Shown here in pieces: positions 62,805 to 64,000 of a DNA stretch of 64,000 bases. The stretch spans positions 563,501-627,500 of the forward strand of contig CANKZM010000004.1 in assembly GCA_947488305.1 (NCBI GenBank), in the 5' to 3' direction. Source of the DNA: an uncultured Roseobacter sp. (GTDB taxonomy: Bacteria > Pseudomonadota > Alphaproteobacteria > Rhodobacterales > Rhodobacteraceae). A model generated the notes under the pieces. It saw only the letters and a list, made by a program, of their open reading frames with translations, did not search any database and was not told where the DNA came from. The first letter of the stretch is position 1, and every line of letters starts with the position of its first letter. A program made the position numbers and the translations under genes.

Positions 62805-64000
62805 CTAACGCCCCTGTTTCTTCCGCCGCGTCCCACCCCGCATTCCACCCCGGCCCATCGTGCTGCGGCCTGACGCCTTCGCCGCGCCTTCCACCGCCTT
62901 CTCCACCGCGTACTGTCGGGCCATGGGGTCGTCGGCGATGGCGAGATCCACTGCTTCGAGCCGTTTGACCTCGTCGCGCAGTCGCGCGGCTTCTTCGAAT
63001 TCGAGGTTCTCGGCCGCCTTGCGCATGTCGGCGCGGAGCCCGTCCAGCACCGCCTGCAGGTTGCCGCCCGCCATCTGCTTGTCGATTTTGGCGGTGACGC
63101 GGCTCTGATCCGTGTCGCCCTTGTAAAGACCGGCGAGGATGTCTTCGACGTTTTTCTTGACCGTCTGCGGGGTGATCCCGTGTTCCTCGTTATAGGCCAG
63201 TTGCTTGGCACGGCGGCGGTTGGTTTCGCCTATGGCCCGCTCCATTGAGCCGGTGATGCGGTCAGCGTACATGATGACGCGCCCGTCCGCGTTCCGCGCG
63301 GCCCGACCGACGGTCTGGATGAGCGAGGTTTCTGAACGCAGGAACCCTTCCTTATCTGCATCCAAGATCGCCACAAGCCCGCATTCGGGGATATCCAGCC
63401 CCTCGCGCAGCAGGTTGATCCCGATCAGCACATCAAAAGCTCCAAGGCGGAGGTCGCGCAAAATCTCGATGCGTTCGATCGTATCGATGTCGGAGTGCAT
63501 GTAGCGCACCCGGATGCCCTGTTCGTGCATATATTCGGTGAGGTCCTCAGCCATGCGTTTGGTCAAGGTCGTGACCAGCGTCCGATATCCATCGGCGGCA
63601 ACCTTGCGCACCTCGTCCAGCAAGTCGTCCACCTGCATCTCTACCGGGCGGATTTCGATCTCCGGATCGATGAGACCCGTGGGGCGGATGATCTGCTCGG
63701 TGAAAACACCGCCCGTTTGCTCCAACTCCCATCCAGCAGGCGTGGCGGAGACAAAGACCGATTGCGGGCGCATGGCATCCCACTCTTCGAACTTGAGGGG
63801 TCGGTTGTCCATGCAGGAGGGCAACCGGAAGCCGTGCTCCGCGAGCGTGAACTTACGCCGGTAGTCGCCTTTGTACATGCCGCCGATTTGAGGGACTGAG
63901 ACGTGAGATTCATCTGCAAAAACAATTGCATGGTCAGGAATGAATTCAAACAGGGTAGGGGGCGGCTCTCCCGGCGCACGACCTGTGAGGTAACGCGAGT
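62805..64000 (-). CDS. uvrB: Excinuclease ABC subunit UvrB, 5' end off the window
   Basis: UvrB is the damage-verification helicase of nucleotide excision repair. The visible 398 codons cover the middle and C-terminus. They start [17 protein letters not shown] and then show [20 protein letters not shown], the [16 protein letters not shown] segment, helicase motifs [13 protein letters not shown] and [19 protein letters not shown], and the UVR motif [19 protein letters not shown] near the end. The tail is Gly/Arg/Lys-rich ([16 protein letters not shown]). The N-terminal part with the P-loop lies beyond base 64000. Confidence 0.98.
   Translation of the reverse strand, partial: SRYLTGRAPGEPPPTLFEFIPDHAIVFADESHVSVPQIGGMYKGDYRRKFTLAEHGFRLPSCMDNRPLKFEEWDAMRPQSVFVSATPAGWELEQTGGVFTEQIIRPTGLIDPEIEIRPVEMQVDDLLDEVRKVAADGYRTLVTTLTKRMAEDLTEYMHEQGIRVRYMHSDIDTIERIEILRDLRLGAFDVLIGINLLREGLDIPECGLVAILDADKEGFLRSETSLIQTVGRAARNADGRVIMYADRITGSMERAIGETNRRRAKQLAYNEEHGITPQTVKKNVEDILAGLYKGDTDQSRVTAKIDKQMAGGNLQAVLDGLRADMRKAAENLEFEEAARLRDEVKRLEAVDLAIADDPMARQYAVEKAVEGAAKASGRSTMGRGGMRGGTRRKKQGR

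Noticed and set aside
62807-63211. N-terminal extension of the HEPN-like protein to 309 residues
   Set aside because: The extra 135 codons are uvrB read out of frame; uvrB is intact there.

Overview
The window reads as a contiguous chromosomal segment of a marine-type alphaproteobacterium of the Rhodobacteraceae (Roseobacter group). The inference rests on gene content: a class I lysyl-tRNA synthetase, a second RpoH-type sigma factor, an iron-sulfur bacterial cryptochrome/photolyase, a VPLPA-CTERM surface protein, and the coaBC-dut, mre-mrdA-rodA and gcvTHP arrangements. The DNA is mostly GC-rich, with a few visibly AT-richer islands. I see no rRNA, tRNA, insertion sequence, prophage or CRISPR array. 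It is mainly a housekeeping region with small accessory insertions.

Layout. 1-8.1 kb: glnD (cut by the left edge), a LppC/LpoA-like lipoprotein, rsmI, yraN, gshB, comM and a GST. 8.1-16.9 kb: a cobC-like phosphatase and cobU, divergent rpoH2-chaN, coaBC-dut-thiF-like, an M3 oligopeptidase and ghrA. 16.9-22.5 kb: the cell-elongation operon mreBCD-mrdA-rodA on the minus strand. 22.6-25.4 kb: an amino-acid-binding protein and leuA, preceded by a short leucine-rich leader ORF with two mutually exclusive hairpins (a probable attenuator). 25.4-28.9 kb: SDR, FeS-type photolyase, a Tat-exported dioxygenase-like protein and a ferric-reductase-like membrane protein. 28.9-37.4 kb: an 18-repeat MORN protein, nadE, a secreted esterase, a Tat-exported metallo-hydrolase, gltX, a MATE pump and a GGCT-like protein.

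37.4-42.2 kb: a tandem glycine riboswitch followed by gcvT-gcvH-gcvP and a strong terminator. 42.2-46.4 kb: the YbbP/YbbA ABC pair with a TesA-like esterase, then cspA. 46.4-50.1 kb is the least ordinary part: small lineage-specific genes, a probable small-RNA locus whose last hairpin carries an anti-Shine-Dalgarno-like loop, cutA, a roughly 220-bp stretch packed with hairpins, and a DUF3800 gene beginning 7 bases after ettA. 50.1-58.6 kb: ettA, an unknown zinc-ribbon protein, nadD, dacB, GNAT, TerB-like, lysS, a DUF4864 protein and a predicted outer-membrane protein. 58.7-64 kb: small secreted proteins, a HugZ-like flavin-fold protein, a VPLPA-CTERM protein, an SMR/EamA-type transporter with a perfect CRP-type site upstream, an AT-rich HEPN-like gene directly behind uvrB, and uvrB cut by the right edge.

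The most notable observations are the leu attenuator, the glycine riboswitch with its two-tier hairpin platform, the hairpin-dense segment beside DUF3800, the candidate anti-SD small RNA, and two acquired-looking genes (DUF3800 and HEPN-like) that both start with TTG immediately downstream of a conserved gene.
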